Source of the DNA: Nymphaea colorata
Taxonomy: Eukaryota > Streptophyta > Magnoliopsida > Nymphaeales > Nymphaeaceae
Length of the DNA: 64,000 nucleotides
NCBI RefSeq assembly: GCF_008831285.2
Contig: NC_045147.1
Span: 22,282,981 to 22,346,980 of the forward strand
Direction: 5' to 3'
Both the position numbers and the translations under genes were made by a program. The first letter of the stretch is position 1; each line of letters begins with the position of its first letter. Below the pieces are notes generated by a model, which searched no databases, had not been told where the DNA came from, and worked only from the letters and a program-made list of their open reading frames with translations. Shown one piece after another: positions 34,749-47,712 of this stretch.

Positions 34749-37595
34749 GTGTTAAGGTTATTTTTGAAGGTGTTAAGGAGGATCAAGGCAGTAGAGTTCT
34801 GTGCTTAATTTTTGTCTACAGTATGTGAAGACAAGCCAGATTTTCTCAATGTTGTTTTTAATTCTAAGTGGGTAAATGATGTAGCTTTTTGTTCACTTTT
34901 CAAAGAGTTTTCTTTCGTTGACTCTTATTGATTTCTGACGGGAATTTAGATACCAACTCTCCCTAATCATAATAGCCTAAGTCTTCATTCTTTTATTTGC
35001 ATCCGTTCGGAAGTTGTCTAAGTTCCTGTTGGAGGTCTTCTTTATGTCGATATGGGTTGCCCCGTTTTTTCAAAAGAGTGATTGGGTGTGGTAGATCAGT
35101 ACCTGCTCACTTCCGCAGTTCCACTTCTGTCTCAGATAACTGATACATCTTCATGGGCACAACTCTGTTTTCAAAATGTTATTTTCTGAGACAACGAAAA
35201 ATGCAAAGCATGCTTGTATTTGCTGCGCCACATTTGTATCACTTATTTTGCTAGTGGGAATTGCCAGTTGAGCTGGATGTGGGAGATAGACGAGCATTTG
35301 CCGTTGTGTTTTCCGTGGTGGTGCTACCCTTAGAAGCTGAAGCAGATTGTGCTTGCCATGATCGGAATAGCATATTTGAAGTGTTCTACCGTTTCTCCCA
35401 ATATAATTGATGTTTGAGCTGATTGCACTGCTATCTTACTGTAGTGCAATTCGTTATGCTAAAGTCCTAGTTTCCTATATGAATTGAACAGTCTATTTTC
35501 CTCCACGTACACATTGAAGTAAAAGCACCCATTTCGGGCTGAGGACATAGTGGTCTCTGCCTATAATAGGTTAGTCGGTCGCTAAAAAGGTGAAAGAGCA
35601 GATACGGTTATACGATGTCCACCACCATGCTTTAAAATTTGCTCTTTATTCCTACTGGAAACTCATGCTTCCCCGGTAATGCAAGATCAGGTAAAGGTTT
35701 GAGCAACGTCAAAAAGAAAATGACTTGTGCGGGATGATGGAGAAAGCACGTATATCCATGGCCTTTATTTTCACCCACCTTATCCAACGCCACATTTTCG
35801 ACATCCCATTTCCTTCCCCACAGTGCAAGATTACCCCATGTAAGGCCAGGATTTGACGCCCGTATTTTCAAAAGGTAGTGAACCACTTGACATCCGTCCC
35901 TGAAAGTTACTCACAACTAACGCCGTTTTGGGTAAGACAACCACCACCCACACAAACCAAGTTTTAGAATCTGATATAAAAAAACAAGTTCTATATAATC
36001 TGATTTTTACGAGACTTCTTTTCAGGTGTCATCTGAACGCCATCTTAATCTTCAATGAATGTCCAATGTGGAATTTGACTATATACATTGGAAAGTTGGA
36101 GGTGAGGGCACCATGTGAACATTCAAATCTATCGTTACCATTACCGGTTTAGTTGAGCCTTCTTTAATGTATAAGACTAAAAGCTGGACTCAGATTGAAG
36201 TTTTTGAATTGACATTTGGAATTCACCTTTCAATTAGACAAGAGTAAATGTGGGACTTTTGTGCATAATCAAGTCGGATCTTTAACTAGATTCCAACCAC
36301 GTACCCAACTTCAGTGTCACTGTATTTGGATTCTTTTTGCTTTATCTTACCCGACCAAATTAATTCAGTATTGAGTTGGTAATTGAGTCCAGCTTCCACC
36401 TCATCGACATCCCTATTAAAAAATGCGGTTCCGTGGTGTAAAAAGCAAAATGAAGAAACTTTAAACCTATAGATTCCTTTGTGCCAAGAAGGTTGGAGGC
36501 AGACCAGAAATTTTGTGACATGGTTGAGCCAGTTTTATATAAACTAGATTACAACAGCTGAAATTAGTAAATATCCCCAATTTTTTTATCAACAACTTCA
36601 TATTATTAATGCATTTATTATGGTCTATTTGTTAAAGAATAATCACTTCGCTCATGTTTTTGATAATCGCATAATTTTTATTTTTAAAAAGCACATATGA
36701 AATTGTTGACTTGCTTATCGCCAAATATTTGTTATTTACTACTTCTCATGATAAATCCCGTACATCATGTTTTCAGAAATTCTGGCTCTTAAGAGTTGCT
36801 CATGCCAATGACCGCAGTTATTATCTTTACCTCTGACAAGGAACATGGAATTTAATTGCTAATCTTCCTTAGTCTGAAGGCTTTAATTAATTCTACCCAG
36901 GATTTTAATTTGGCAGACTTTTTTTATGAGAAGATCATCCACCGATTTAAATGATCCTCACCGAATTAGCAATTGCTGGAGGCACTTGTACTGAGACCGA
37001 CTAATAATGTGAATGTCATATCCATTTCTTATCATAAGTGTCACAACAAACTCAGCTTACTCTTATCCATTTAATTTCACGACTTGGTTCACATTTATAT
37101 GATCAAATTGGGAGAGGACAACCTATATATGTATAATATAGAATGAGATTTAAGCTTTTAGTGGCTTCCAACTCCAATTGGTGCTTAAGGCTTCTTGGTG
37201 CTGAGACCTTTTGTTAGTGATGGACATTTTTATTGTTCCCCGAAAAACGACGTTGTTGAGGCTGGATCAGTATTCAGTCTTTCTGATAATTCGTGTCTTA
37301 GTCATACTACGTCTCAGGTGAAGTTTTCAGCTTTGAATGCATTACGAAAACGTTTACATGCTTTAGTCACGACCTTCCTGCCTGGTTGAGTTTCTATCAA
37401 ATACCCGGTAGCCATGATCTCGTCTTGTCTCATTAGGGAGGTGGTTTTCATACTTTGGGGAGTAATGGATTGAATTTGAGGCACGCTAATATGTGACCTT
37501 CGACTTTCCGGACATGAGTTGAGAGTGTTGGACGTATTCATTACTGCCATCAGCGGTGAGGAGACAACTGGACATGTCCATGGCCAATCCCTTTT
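34749..37595. other. Spacer downstream of eS12
   Basis: Contains the eS12 3' UTR, then a segment duplicated at 38632-39092 (listed separately), then AT-rich DNA (35830-37150) with no recognisable gene. The part 37190-37590 reads like further decayed retroelement sequence leading into the LINE remnant, but only weakly. Confidence 0.4.
35264..35826. repeat. Diverged direct duplication, copy 1 (partner 38632-39092)
   Basis: Co-linear matches include CAGTTGAGCTGG, GTTTGAGCTG.TTGCACTGCTATCTT, TATATGAATTGAAC, GAGGACATAGTGGT.TCTGC, CCTTTATTTTCACCCA and CCCCACAGTG. Many substitutions and small indels indicate an old event. No coding frame spans it. Confidence 0.7.
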
Positions 37596-38260
37596 TTGGG
37601 GGAGGGGCTAGCAACTCAAGGGGTGAGCACCTCTTTGCATGAAGAGATCTATGAAAGGGGCTTGGGCTTGAGGATTGCTGCACGGCCAGAGCTAAACCCA
37701 AATGGCATTGAAGTTGTGCAGGAAGAATTCAAGCTGGACCTCATTCTTGCTGGCAAGTACCTCTTCTCAGAAAGCCCTTGGACCCAGCGGTATTGCAGGT
37801 GAGACTCTTGGTTGTTCAATCTTCAAGGATATCATGTGGAGCTGGGAGCACATCAAAGATGCAATAAAGTGAACCATTAGAGAGGATGGGATCCGGCTCT
37901 GGGTTGACAACCTGTTTGGAGTGGCACTTCAACAGTTTCATCATGTAGATGTTTTTTGGTGCCGGGCGATGGGCCTAAGCCTGACTGTCAAGGAAGTGCT
38001 TGATTTTATCTGATTCTGCTGCCCTAGATTTGAGAGATGTTGCAGAGATAGGGGTGGAGAGGCCTTGTCTTGGTCAGATTCCGGACCAACTATGGTTGAA
38101 AGTATAGGTATAAGGCAGGCAGATAATCTCTCCTCTGCCGAGCTGTGAGAGTTTATGCGTCTGAAGTCTCCTACTGCAGATTGGGGAAATGGGTATGGAT
38201 TGAGGGAGTGGACCTCTGAGCCAGGTGGTTTGCCTATGCGCCGGCAACGACAGACTTCCT
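37596..38260 (+). mobile_element. LINE (non-LTR retrotransposon) remnant, C-terminal part of the RT ORF
   Basis: Translation over shifting frames shows the pattern seen downstream of the LINE reverse transcriptase core: RGLGLRI, then LAGKYLFSESPWTQ, then IMWSWEHIKDAIK, GIRLWVDNLFGVALQQF and SLTVKEVLDFI. These correspond to the family's GGLG, W..LFSEP..W, and G..IRFW.D.W.G..PL...TV.D.L elements. At least two in-frame stops and frame changes are present, so the element is dead. No 5' end, endonuclease or tail was identified. The assignment rests on motif order, not on a search. Confidence 0.55.
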
Positions 38261-38631
38261 CGCAGGATCAAATGAAAAAGGGCCCCCCTACTCTAGCTAA
38301 TTGATGCTGTAAATGCAGAAAGGAGGAGGAGAGCATTTTTTTTGTTGGTTGGTTTTGTTGCCGAACAGCATTTTTTGTTCAAAGCTGTTGCAGGACCGAC
38401 AGAACTTGTTCAAAGCGACATAGCAGTCCCAAGGGATTGGATTTGGATCAATTGAACACACAACATACTTGATCCATTTGCTCCCTTAAACCTGCGTGAT
38501 TTGCACTTTATTTTATATCTCGTTACACCCGTGTAATAAAGATTAACAGGAAATACCTCTGATAGATGTAATCCGAGTTTCAGAATTTTGAACATGCTGT
38601 TAGTGTATAACCTATGTGCTAAGGGGATGAC

Positions 38632-39092
38632 CCAGTTGAGCTGGCTGTTCGAGCTAGACGATTGCAGTTGGAGTTTCATTAATACCATCCATTGAAGCTA
38701 AAGCAGAATGCGGTTGCTATGGTCTGTAAAGTATATTTATGGGTATTCCCACTGCTCCCAAAAGGATTAATGTTTGAGCTGCACTGCTATCTTTCTTTAG
38801 TGTAATCTGTTAGAATAAAGTACTAGTTTCGTATATGAATTGAACTGCCAGTTTTGCATCCACACTGACGAAAAAACATGCCCCATTTCAGGGTGAGGAC
38901 ATAGTGGTGTCTGCTGAATGGGATTGTCGGATGCTAAAAGAACTAAAAGAGCAGGTAAGGTGTTAGACAACCACCATCATGCCTTAAAATTTGTGCTTTT
39001 TTCCAACTGGGAACACATACATCCATAGCCTTTATTTTCACCCATCGTATCCGACTCCACATTTTGGACTACCCATTTCCAACCCCACAGTG
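38632..39092. repeat. Diverged direct duplication, copy 2 (partner 35264-35826)
   Basis: Second copy of the segment lying downstream of eS12. It ends about 80 bp from the stop codon of the AAE7-like gene and so probably forms part of that gene's 3' flank. Confidence 0.7.
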
Positions 39093-39172
39093 ACCCCCCA
39101 CCCCCCGCCCCATACAGGACCTTGTCCTACCTACAACAATGTGCTACATTAAGTTTCAACTTTTTATGACTC

Positions 39173-42100
39173 CTACAATCTACTCTTGCTCAAAGGTCCC
39201 ATTTCCTTTGCCCTAGACCTTAGTACATGCTTCTGTATCTTTCCTGTTGCAGTCTTCGGCAACGACCCAAACACCACTGACTTGGGTACCCAGTATCCTG
39301 GCATCTTGGCCTTGGCGAATTTAATGATATCCTCAGCCATTCTTGGACCTGCCTTTTCTTGTTCCTTCAGTGTTACAAAGGCACAAGGTGATTCTCCCCA
39401 CTGCTGATCGGGCCTAGCCACCACTGAAACCTCTAAAATGGCCGGGTGGGTGTACAGTACACTCTCAACTTCCAAACTGCTTATGTTCTCACCGCCTGAT
39501 ATGATGATATCTTTAGCTCTGTCCTTGACCTCTATGTATCCATCTTTATGTTTCACACCAATGTCTCCAGAGTGATACCAGCCTCCTTTAAATGCTTCTT
39601 CATTGGCCTTGGGGTTCTTCAGGTATCCCTTCATGACCAGGTTTCCCTTCATCACTATCTCACCCAAGGTTGTGCCATCAGCAGGGACTGGCTGTAATGT
39701 CTTAAGATCGACAACGTCAAGGCCTTCCAGAGAAATGTAGCGGACCCCCTGACGAGCATGGAGTTTTGCTCGGACATCAGGGGGGAGGGAATCCCACTCT
39801 GACTTCCATGCGCAGACTGTAGAGGGGCCATATGTCTCTGACAGTCCATAAGTATGAGTGACTCTAAAACCGCGCTCAGCCATGGCTGAAAGAATGGAAG
39901 GTGGAGGAGCAGCACCAGCTGTCATGACATTGACACTGTTGGGAGGGAGGGGAATGGTTTCCTCTGGACGGGCATTGATGATGCTGTTGAGGACAACTGG
40001 AGCAGCACAAAAGTGAGTGACCTTATATTTTTCAATAGCAGAGTACACGCCTTTAGCTGAAACCTGCATGATGTGTAACAGAAGTCAATGAGTATAGGAA
40101 CACGGACGACGAAAATGAAAGCTGCATAGAGGAATCAACTAAAGAAAGACATTGATTTTGGCAAACATGGTGAAACAATGCTCGGTCATTGTCTTGATTT
40201 TCTACTACATTCCCATCAGAATGAAAGGAGAAATTAGCAAACAAGATCATTCCAAAAATTAGTGAATTAATCTGCATAAAAACCAGCTATGGGGCTTGTA
40301 AGAACATGAAGACATGGCAGACTACGTGTACAGGAATGGAATCATATAGTTTGTTAACCATCTATATGTGCACAACTGCAGTTGTGTTTGCAACAAGGTG
40401 GTCAAGGATTCTGCAGCTGAGTAGGTAAAAAATGATCGCTCAAATCAATAAGTGAAGTTTACAGACCCAAGAAAGGCAACCGTATGTTACTTGGCAGGTG
40501 TGGCCAACTCAATACAGGACTGATTTGATCCAATATGAACACAGTAGTTTCAAAACTTGGACCTGAGTTCCTACAGCTTAAACAAGATCTCAAATCGATG
40601 ATAAATCGACTTAGAAATAAAATAGTGAATGACTGTGTCAGAGAATATTGTAACTTCTTTTGTTTGTTAAAAGTTCTAGAGTTTCCACGTCTCTAGATGA
40701 CATATTATGACCAAAATAGCAGGTAATGGACTTCCTTTAACTCAGCAAATCAAAGGGCAGAACGGCTCAGACCATGCATAAAGAAAATACTTGATAACAG
40801 TTCCTGCAAACTGCACATGTATCATGCATGCACAACATTATCATCTTAAGTTATGAATAAAAATAGTCCCGATTCGTCCACAGGACAGCAGGACAGCAGT
40901 TCTTGAATACTGATACATGACCAAAAAGGTTCTTGCTGCCTTGATTGCCCTAGGGTCTGCCATGTTATTCTTTTCCTTTTGTTCCAGTGAAAGTATCGCC
41001 AAGCATTTCTCTTGTTGATTTTTGCTTATTTCTAAATTTACAGATTAAGGAAACTGAATAAACTGACCAATTAGAATATCAGAATGTAGAAAAAGAAAAG
41101 ACGCAAACATGGTTTTTTCACTGAAGGTAAGATAATCACCTGGCGCATACAAATGTTTGTCCCACATAATGCTGCAAGAGACCAAGTGTAGCACCAACCA
41201 TTGCAATGGAACATAGGCAAAGTCCACAGATAAATAGCACCTTCATTCAAACCCCATATGAGGGCGCCACTCAAAGCCATAAGATAAGCTCCTCTGTGGC
41301 TCAAAACGACACCCTTTGGGCTTGATGTAGTTCCAGAGGTATAACCTAAGGCAATACTCTGCCACTCATCCTTCGGTGGGCTCCAAGCAAACTCAGGATC
41401 TCCAGATGCCAGAAACTGTTCATATTCTATGGCACCGCTTTCAATAGCACTCTGGAGCACCTTTCCGTCACAACTCTCATCGCCAATTACAACCAGAATC
41501 GGAGGTCTGAACTTGCTTTTGCTCTTATCTGCCCAGATCTTCAGAGCTTCTTTGGTTAGACCAAAGAATTCTTGGTCCACCATAACAACTGCAGCAGATG
41601 AATGCTGGAGAAGGAAGGCAATGGTCGGTGCGTTCAACCGGATGTTGACGCAATTCACAACAGCTCCGGACATGGGGACACCAAAATGAGCTTCATAAAT
41701 TGCAGGTACATTCGGTGCAATTACGGCTACCTACAATTAATTAGAAAATATGAAGGTTACCATTAGAAAGAATCACTGTTCTGATCAAACTAGCTAACGA
41801 TTTTACTAGTTAAAAATCATCTCGGGCTTAACAAGAAAAACTTCAGGCCGTGTCTTGAACTGTAAGGAAGCAGGTGCTAGTTTACCATACTCTGTTCCAC
41901 TCATTCTTTGGATGTAAGTCAATTAGTTCCAAACTTCTTTTCTTGTAGCTAAGGTAAGCGGCTTTTACAAAAGCTATGAACTTTTGAGCTACAAAATTTG
42001 ACCCAACATAGCCAGGTGTGTGGAGCCCTTGCGACCTCTGCTTGCTCATCATTTCAAGTGATCTTTTGAAGCTATAAATTGGAGCAGAGCCACAGGTTCA

Positions 42101-43016
42101 AACTTTCTCATGGCTACTGTACGGCAACAATGCCAACCAATGAATCGTAAAGCTCTACAGTAGCGACAAAAGAAAAGAAAAGAAAATCTAAAAATATGAA
42201 AATTTTAAAATATAGAAAATGTACTATAAGTTCATGTTTAGCGGGACTTAATATTTTCAAGGCCACAGAAAAAAGTTTAGATATTGCTGCAAAATGGGAA
42301 ACCGCACAAAATTTTCTGGTTTTGTTTTTTTTTTTGGGGTTTTTTTCTGTATCCTTTCATACTAAATCGTATAAGGGGCAGGAGCAATATTTACTTAGTT
42401 TTCGAGTTGATGATCTGACGCTACTGCGAATACTGTAATTAAAAAAAAAAATCTTGCTAACCCAACTATTGACACGAAAGTCCGTAACGTAATATGCTTT
42501 AATAAAAAAGGTTTTTCAATAATTGTCTAGTAAAAATGATGACTTTTTTGAGAGGAAAAAAAAAACAGTCTCAGGTTTTCCGACCACAGAGAACTCCGGC
42601 ATGTAAACCCCCTGAAAAATTAGGCAACTGGTTCTTCCAACAGATTTGATCATGGTTTCTTCGCAAGACATCATCTCCCATCGGTAAAAAAAAAAGATCA
42701 GAAAGCAGCAGAAAAGCTTTGTCACCATATCAATCACTCGGAACCGCCTGGTCGTGAGAAAAAAGCGTAATAACCTGTTCAAAATAACCACAAAATACAG
42801 AAAATAAAATAAAACCCAGAAAATTATTAAAAGAACACCAACATGCGAAAAAAGGAAAGAAAAAGAAAAGCCGTCCATAGAAAAGAAACAAAACAAATGC
42901 GAGAAAAACAAAGATTGCCCTCGAAAAATGGGAAGCAAGAAAAAACGCTAAAAATAAATACAAAAGATCACGTAGATAAAAGGCAGCCAAAAAAAAAGAC
43001 CAACTAAATTCGACCA

Positions 43017-43105
<89 letters not shown>

Positions 43106-43338
43106 GGAATGATCCTCACCGTGGAGCCGGCGCCGATGGAGCGGCGGGCGAGGGCGGAGGCAAGACGACGGCATCTCCTGTAAGTCTGGAGCCACGTGTA
43201 CCTGCGGGAGCCGTGGATCAGAGCCAGTCGGTCGGGATGGACGACAGCCGCTCTCTCCAGAAACCACAGCGGCGTCAGCGCCGTATAGTTGGCCTCGTTC
43301 CTCGGCAGCTCGTCGATGTCAACACTACCGCTCCCCAT
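39173..43338 (-). CDS. AAE7: Acyl-activating enzyme, AAE7/ACN1-like peroxisomal short-chain acyl-CoA ligase
   Basis: ATP-dependent ligase of the ANL superfamily that converts acetate or butyrate to the CoA thioester. In Arabidopsis AAE7 does this in peroxisomes, feeding the glyoxylate cycle. The exons are 43338-43120, 41730-41140 and 40063-39173, all GT-AG and all phase 0. They give 566 residues, close to the family length. Visible motifs are YTALTPLWFLERAA near the N-terminus, the P-loop YTSGTTSSPKG at 203-213, LPMFHCNGWC at 244-253, TYGLSETYGP at 341-350, YHSGD, the hinge KDRAKDIIISGGENIS, and PKTATGKIQKHVLR with the catalytic Lys near the end. The last three residues, SRL, form a type 1 peroxisomal targeting signal. 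An in-frame Met lies farther upstream within low-complexity leader, but MGSGSVDIDELPRNEANYTA matches the family start. Closely related AAE paralogues cannot be fully excluded. The gene appears intact. Confidence 0.93.
43021..43102. repeat. (TA)25(GA)16 compound microsatellite in AAE7-like intron 1
   Basis: Fifty bases of perfect TA repeats pass directly into thirty-two of GA. The tract ends 18 bp inside the donor side of intron 1, so on the sense strand a CT run then a TA run follow the 5' splice site almost at once. Confidence 0.95.
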
Positions 43339-43487
43339 CGCCGTCACCACCACCACCACCACCAAGAAAAAAAAAAAAACACACACACACACACACAAGA
43401 GAAAACAGAGAGAAAAGGCAGAAAAAAAGGAAGAGGACCAAGCCTGCAATTTATGTGCGTCTCTTACAGTTCGCCCAGTCGGGTCTC

Positions 43488-43494
43488 ATTTATA
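43488..43494 (-). promoter_or_regulatory. TATA box of the AAE7-like gene
   Basis: TATAAAT on the minus strand, about 150 bp upstream of the ATG. The intervening leader holds CA and GGT/CCA microsatellites. Confidence 0.55.
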
Positions 43495-44989
43495 GGGCTG
43501 GTGCTCTTTTCTCGGGTCCTCCAGACCCGATCCAAAATCCCCAGGACCGTTTCCAGGGGGTCCATCGGAGCCTGCTGCTGGGACTGGAGTTGGAGTGGGA
43601 ACTACGGACTTGTCTTGGATCTTTATCCAGATCTCCTCCTTTTTTCCTTACTTATTTTAGTTCCTTTTCTGTTTTCCGTGTTTTGGTTGGTCAAGCTAAA
43701 TACCGAAATAAAAAGAAATGAAATATTAGGGACATTATTTCTGGAGACTGAATGGAAGGTAAATGAATTGAATGGTCCCATATCCAATCTGGATCGGGCC
43801 GTCCGGCTTGACCAAATATGGACATGCTTATCTCTAGAAACCTCCATTACCGCCTCCTTACGAATCGGCCTTCCTTTCCGTCTTCATAAGTTTACGTATA
43901 TATATATGTGCTGGTACAAACGAGACTAATAGATCAGAGATAAAAACCTGACTCTTTAAATATGATATTTAATGTGTTTCTTTAGAAATCTAATGTTACC
44001 AATATGATATTAGGGATAAGTTGATGTAAAATACATATTAAGTTGATAATTTTTAGGTTTTAATAGTGTTCTTATATTAAGCAAAAGTGAATAGCTCGTA
44101 ACATCAGCATTTTGATAATAAAAAAATCAACATTTTTCATAAAAACAACTTGATTTGAAGCATGTTTTATACCAAAATAGTTTTTATAGATATATTAAGA
44201 TGCTTACATTTTATTTAAAAATAATTTTTTAACAAAAAAAAATAAGGGGTAAATGTCTGTTTTTTACCATATATAGCTTCTCTCTTTTCATTTTCAATGG
44301 TAGGTACTTTTTATGTTATTAATTTGTGGCTGTTCCCTCTTCTGGAATGAACCGGGCCAGATATTTGCGGTGGAGCAGCAGATTCCGTCTGCCATAGAAG
44401 TGGTGCGTGGAGATTGAGAAAGAGGGTTTGGGTTTGGAGCAACGAAATGGCAGGCGCACACAGACTCTGTATTGAATCGAGGCTTGTTTTTACTGTTTAG
44501 GGTTGCAGCCATATTTTGCGAAATGACAAAAGAAGTTACTATACAAAGTCATATCGCCTACGAATTTCAATCATCAATGTTTGCCGTCTAAGTTTTTTGC
44601 TGTTTTCTTCTTTTGAAACTTCTTAAATGTTAAATCAAGTGCAAGTGCAAGTGCAACCAAACATTTAAGCGCTATAGAGTTGAAAAATCAAGTGCCAACC
44701 ATGCTTCTCTTTCACTTAAATGTTTCAAAGCCTTCACAGCCAGGATTGTTCTCCAATTAGGCAAGAGCAAAATCAAGTTACTTAGAACTTTACCCCAGTT
44801 CAAATTCAGATACCTCAACCGACACGGTTCATGCAGTGTTATTAGTAGTAAATTTCTTAAATATTCAATCAACCATGCAGTTTTAAAGGTTTACTTAAGA
44901 AAAACCGTCTTTGGTATAAAACTGATATGGTTCATGCAGTGATATGGTTCTTCTATCACTATCATCATATCGGAAAACATGATAGTGAC

Positions 44990-45050
44990 CACAATATTTG
45001 AACCTTGGATCCTTTGAATGTAAGCTATCTTGCCGCTCAGTTGCGCTATG
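44990..45050 (-). mobile_element. tRNA-derived SINE head (fragment)
   Basis: On the minus strand the A-box-like TAGCGCAACTGAGCGG (45048-45033) and the B-box-like GGTTCAAATATTG (45004-44992) lie 28 bp apart, the order and spacing of a pol III internal promoter. The sequence does not fold into an obvious functional tRNA. The 3' body and tail were not delimited. Confidence 0.5.
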
Positions 45051-47554
45051 CGATATTGCATTATCATAGTTACATTATTATAGTCTAATTGTCAAAGAAT
45101 AATCACTTCGTTCCCAAAGAATCAATAAAATTCTTGGGTAGCTTATTGTCCAACTTTTATAAACTATTTTTCTTGAATCCCGTAGATAATGTTTGCTTTT
45201 TCCAAAAAAGTCACCACAATTATTTTGTTTAGACGGTTGTCGTTAATTTATTATTAGCATTGCATGGTGGTAAATTTTATATTAATTAAAAGTTCTGTAG
45301 TCTCCCAATTGGTGGGCGCGACGCGATTCGTGTGGGGCCCAGTTGTCTACGTCAGAGCCCGCAAAAGGGAGTCGACGTCATCACTCGCCGCCTTCTCGTT
45401 CGGACAAAATACAGCCCGACGTTTCACAACCGTCCATCGTCAAACCGCACGTATTTTGATTTTTGAGCCGTCAAGTAATCGGCGGACCAAAATTTTGTTC
45501 AAGAAATTAAGTTGGCACAGGTATAAGGAGCCACGTGTTGAAAGCCATATGTTTCTTCCCATTTAACCCCACTGACGCTCGTGGTTTTATGCATGATGAA
45601 TCTCACCTCATCCATGACCAAAGCTGTGAGTGAGCCTACGAACAGTCCCGTTGGAAAACAACGAGGCAATTTCAAGTAGCTGTTTTTAATTTAAAGGCAG
45701 GAAAAAAAAAGATATTTAAAATATCGCCAGCTATTTTGAACGTGCTGTACATCTGGCATCATTATTTAATTAAATTGAAGCACTTTTTACCCATATGAAA
45801 ATCAAGGGAACTAAAAATGTTGAAGTGATTTATGATCCTTAAAAATGCCTCTATAGACTTAAAATATGGAAAAATAAGATCTAAAATCTACGATAGAAGA
45901 AATCGTGGATCCCAAATCCATGATATATCGTAAATTCGAGATTCGCTGGGGGGAGGGGGTCGGACTTTTAGAACTGCAGATCTCAGATCCGCGATAATCA
46001 AACGTAACGAGAAGCGTGACTCTCCTCTTGCCTCCCACCGGGATCCTATCCCGCAGTTTCAAGCAGCGAGTTGACGCCCATGAGAATCAAAATAAGGATT
46101 AACCTGTCATTAGTCGGACCAACTATGCCAACTCTCTTGGGCAAGATACTGCATTAACGCCAACCGTTCAATTCATTGAGATCGGATCATTCATTTAACA
46201 AAAGCATGCAGGATAATATTCTAAGGAAGTCATGCAACAATCAAATCCCCACTTTTTTTTTCATATTTGAGACTGACCTAGAAGTCGTGTTGCTTAGAAC
46301 CCAGGGTTTAAAACGAACATGACATTTCAGTAGCATGGATTTCATATCTACAAAATGAAAGAAAGTGCGATGCCGGCTTCAACTCCACAGATTTTTGAAA
46401 TCCTCATTGATCAGTGGTCACTGCGGATCTCAGATACATCCGCGACTAGAAACACACTTACCCAAGAACTTCAATCCAACAATGTGGAGCATAGTAAATT
46501 AACTTTGGCAGGGGTTATATACTGATGCTTGAACATCAAGAACAATGGCTTCACTTCAGCCTTGGTAAGACCTTGACTTCAATTGCACAACTCTTTCTAC
46601 CAAAAGTTGGGGCTAAAAGTCAAACTGTTCCAAAAGAGCTGTTCAATCACAACTGCTGCTTTTGGAAAGACAGATCATGACGTTTCTATCCAGGATTCAA
46701 GGAGAAGAGTCGCCTCTCATTCACCTTTTCAATTGTTCAATTGCATGATGTTTGGGCCATTGACTTCCCATGGCCTTGACCCAACAACCACACTCATATA
46801 TATATATATATGTGTGTGTGAGTATGTATTATCAAATTCACTTATATGCTAGATTTGATCTGATCTGATTATGAGCAGATATGATGATAGAGTTTAATAT
46901 GAAAGGAAACAAATGAGTTCCCCACATTGACATTTTTTGTCTTTTTAGTTTTTAAAATACAATTAAATTTTCAAGTTTTTTACATAACATCCAGTCATCT
47001 TAAAACGAATGGTCCAAAAAATTCTCACTAAGTATGGTATATTAAGGTCTGGTATTTACCTTTATATATATATATATCGTTTTCAAATTCTATGAAGCAC
47101 ATACGTGTAAAAGATATTAGAACAGTCATATTCAGCGAATTCGTCAATATGTTAGTGATACGTAACCCTCGATGGTTTCGTTTTCTCAGCATGCAACAAG
47201 TGAGGAGGATTAGCTTTAATATTTCCCACAGTAATGTAAACCTCTTGTTTTTTTGTTGCCGTCTTATTGTACTTTGAAAAGAGACGATGCGATGGGCTTA
47301 TCCCGGACAGTCACTTAAATATTAAAAAAATGAATTATTGAGTTAGACAATGCCAATGGTGGGTTGCTTTTGTCATTACGTATGATTTTCAAAATCATAC
47401 GATGGATAAAGTTCATGGTCCTTATAATTGATGGAATTCAGAGGAAGAATAAATGGAGAAGGAAGAGTCTTCTCTTGTTGGAGGAAAAGAAAATAGAAAA
47501 GTGTCACTTAATTGAACGACCATGAAACTTGTTTGAAAGGGTAAAAGTTCAATG

Positions 47555-47640
47555 GGCATAGCATAGTTGGTCGATATGATTGGCGTGTAAAAGAAATGTT
47601 ACTGGTTCAATCCTTGTGGGTGCGACTCTACTGAACTGCA
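47555..47640 (+). mobile_element. tRNA-derived SINE head (fragment)
   Basis: A-box-like TAGCATAGTTGG (47559-47570) and B-box GGTTCAATCC (47604-47613) lie 33 bp apart, as in tRNA genes. There is no clear acceptor-stem pairing, so a SINE head or decayed tRNA copy is more likely than a functional tRNA. The 3' limit is uncertain. Confidence 0.5.
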
Positions 47641-47659
47641 AACAGTGCGCCGCAGCCAT

Positions 47660-47712
47660 CTTAGTTTCGAAGCAAACCCTCTTAGTTTCGAAGCAAACCC
47701 TAAACCCTAAAC
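47660..47712. repeat. 21-bp tandem duplication running into telomere-like repeats
   Basis: Two perfect 21-bp units (beginning CTTAGTTTCGAAGC, ending AAACCCT) at 47660-47680 and 47681-47701 continue into AAACCCTAAACCCTAAAC, two-plus units of the plant telomere motif. Confidence 0.85.

Noticed and set aside
43339-43449. Upstream in-frame Met for the AAE7-like protein
   Set aside because: The extension is low-complexity (Cys/Val/Phe runs from CA and GGT repeats) and absent from the family.
47555-47640. Functional tRNA gene
   Set aside because: A and B boxes are present, but I could not pair an acceptor stem or identify a proper anticodon loop. A SINE head or decayed copy fits better.
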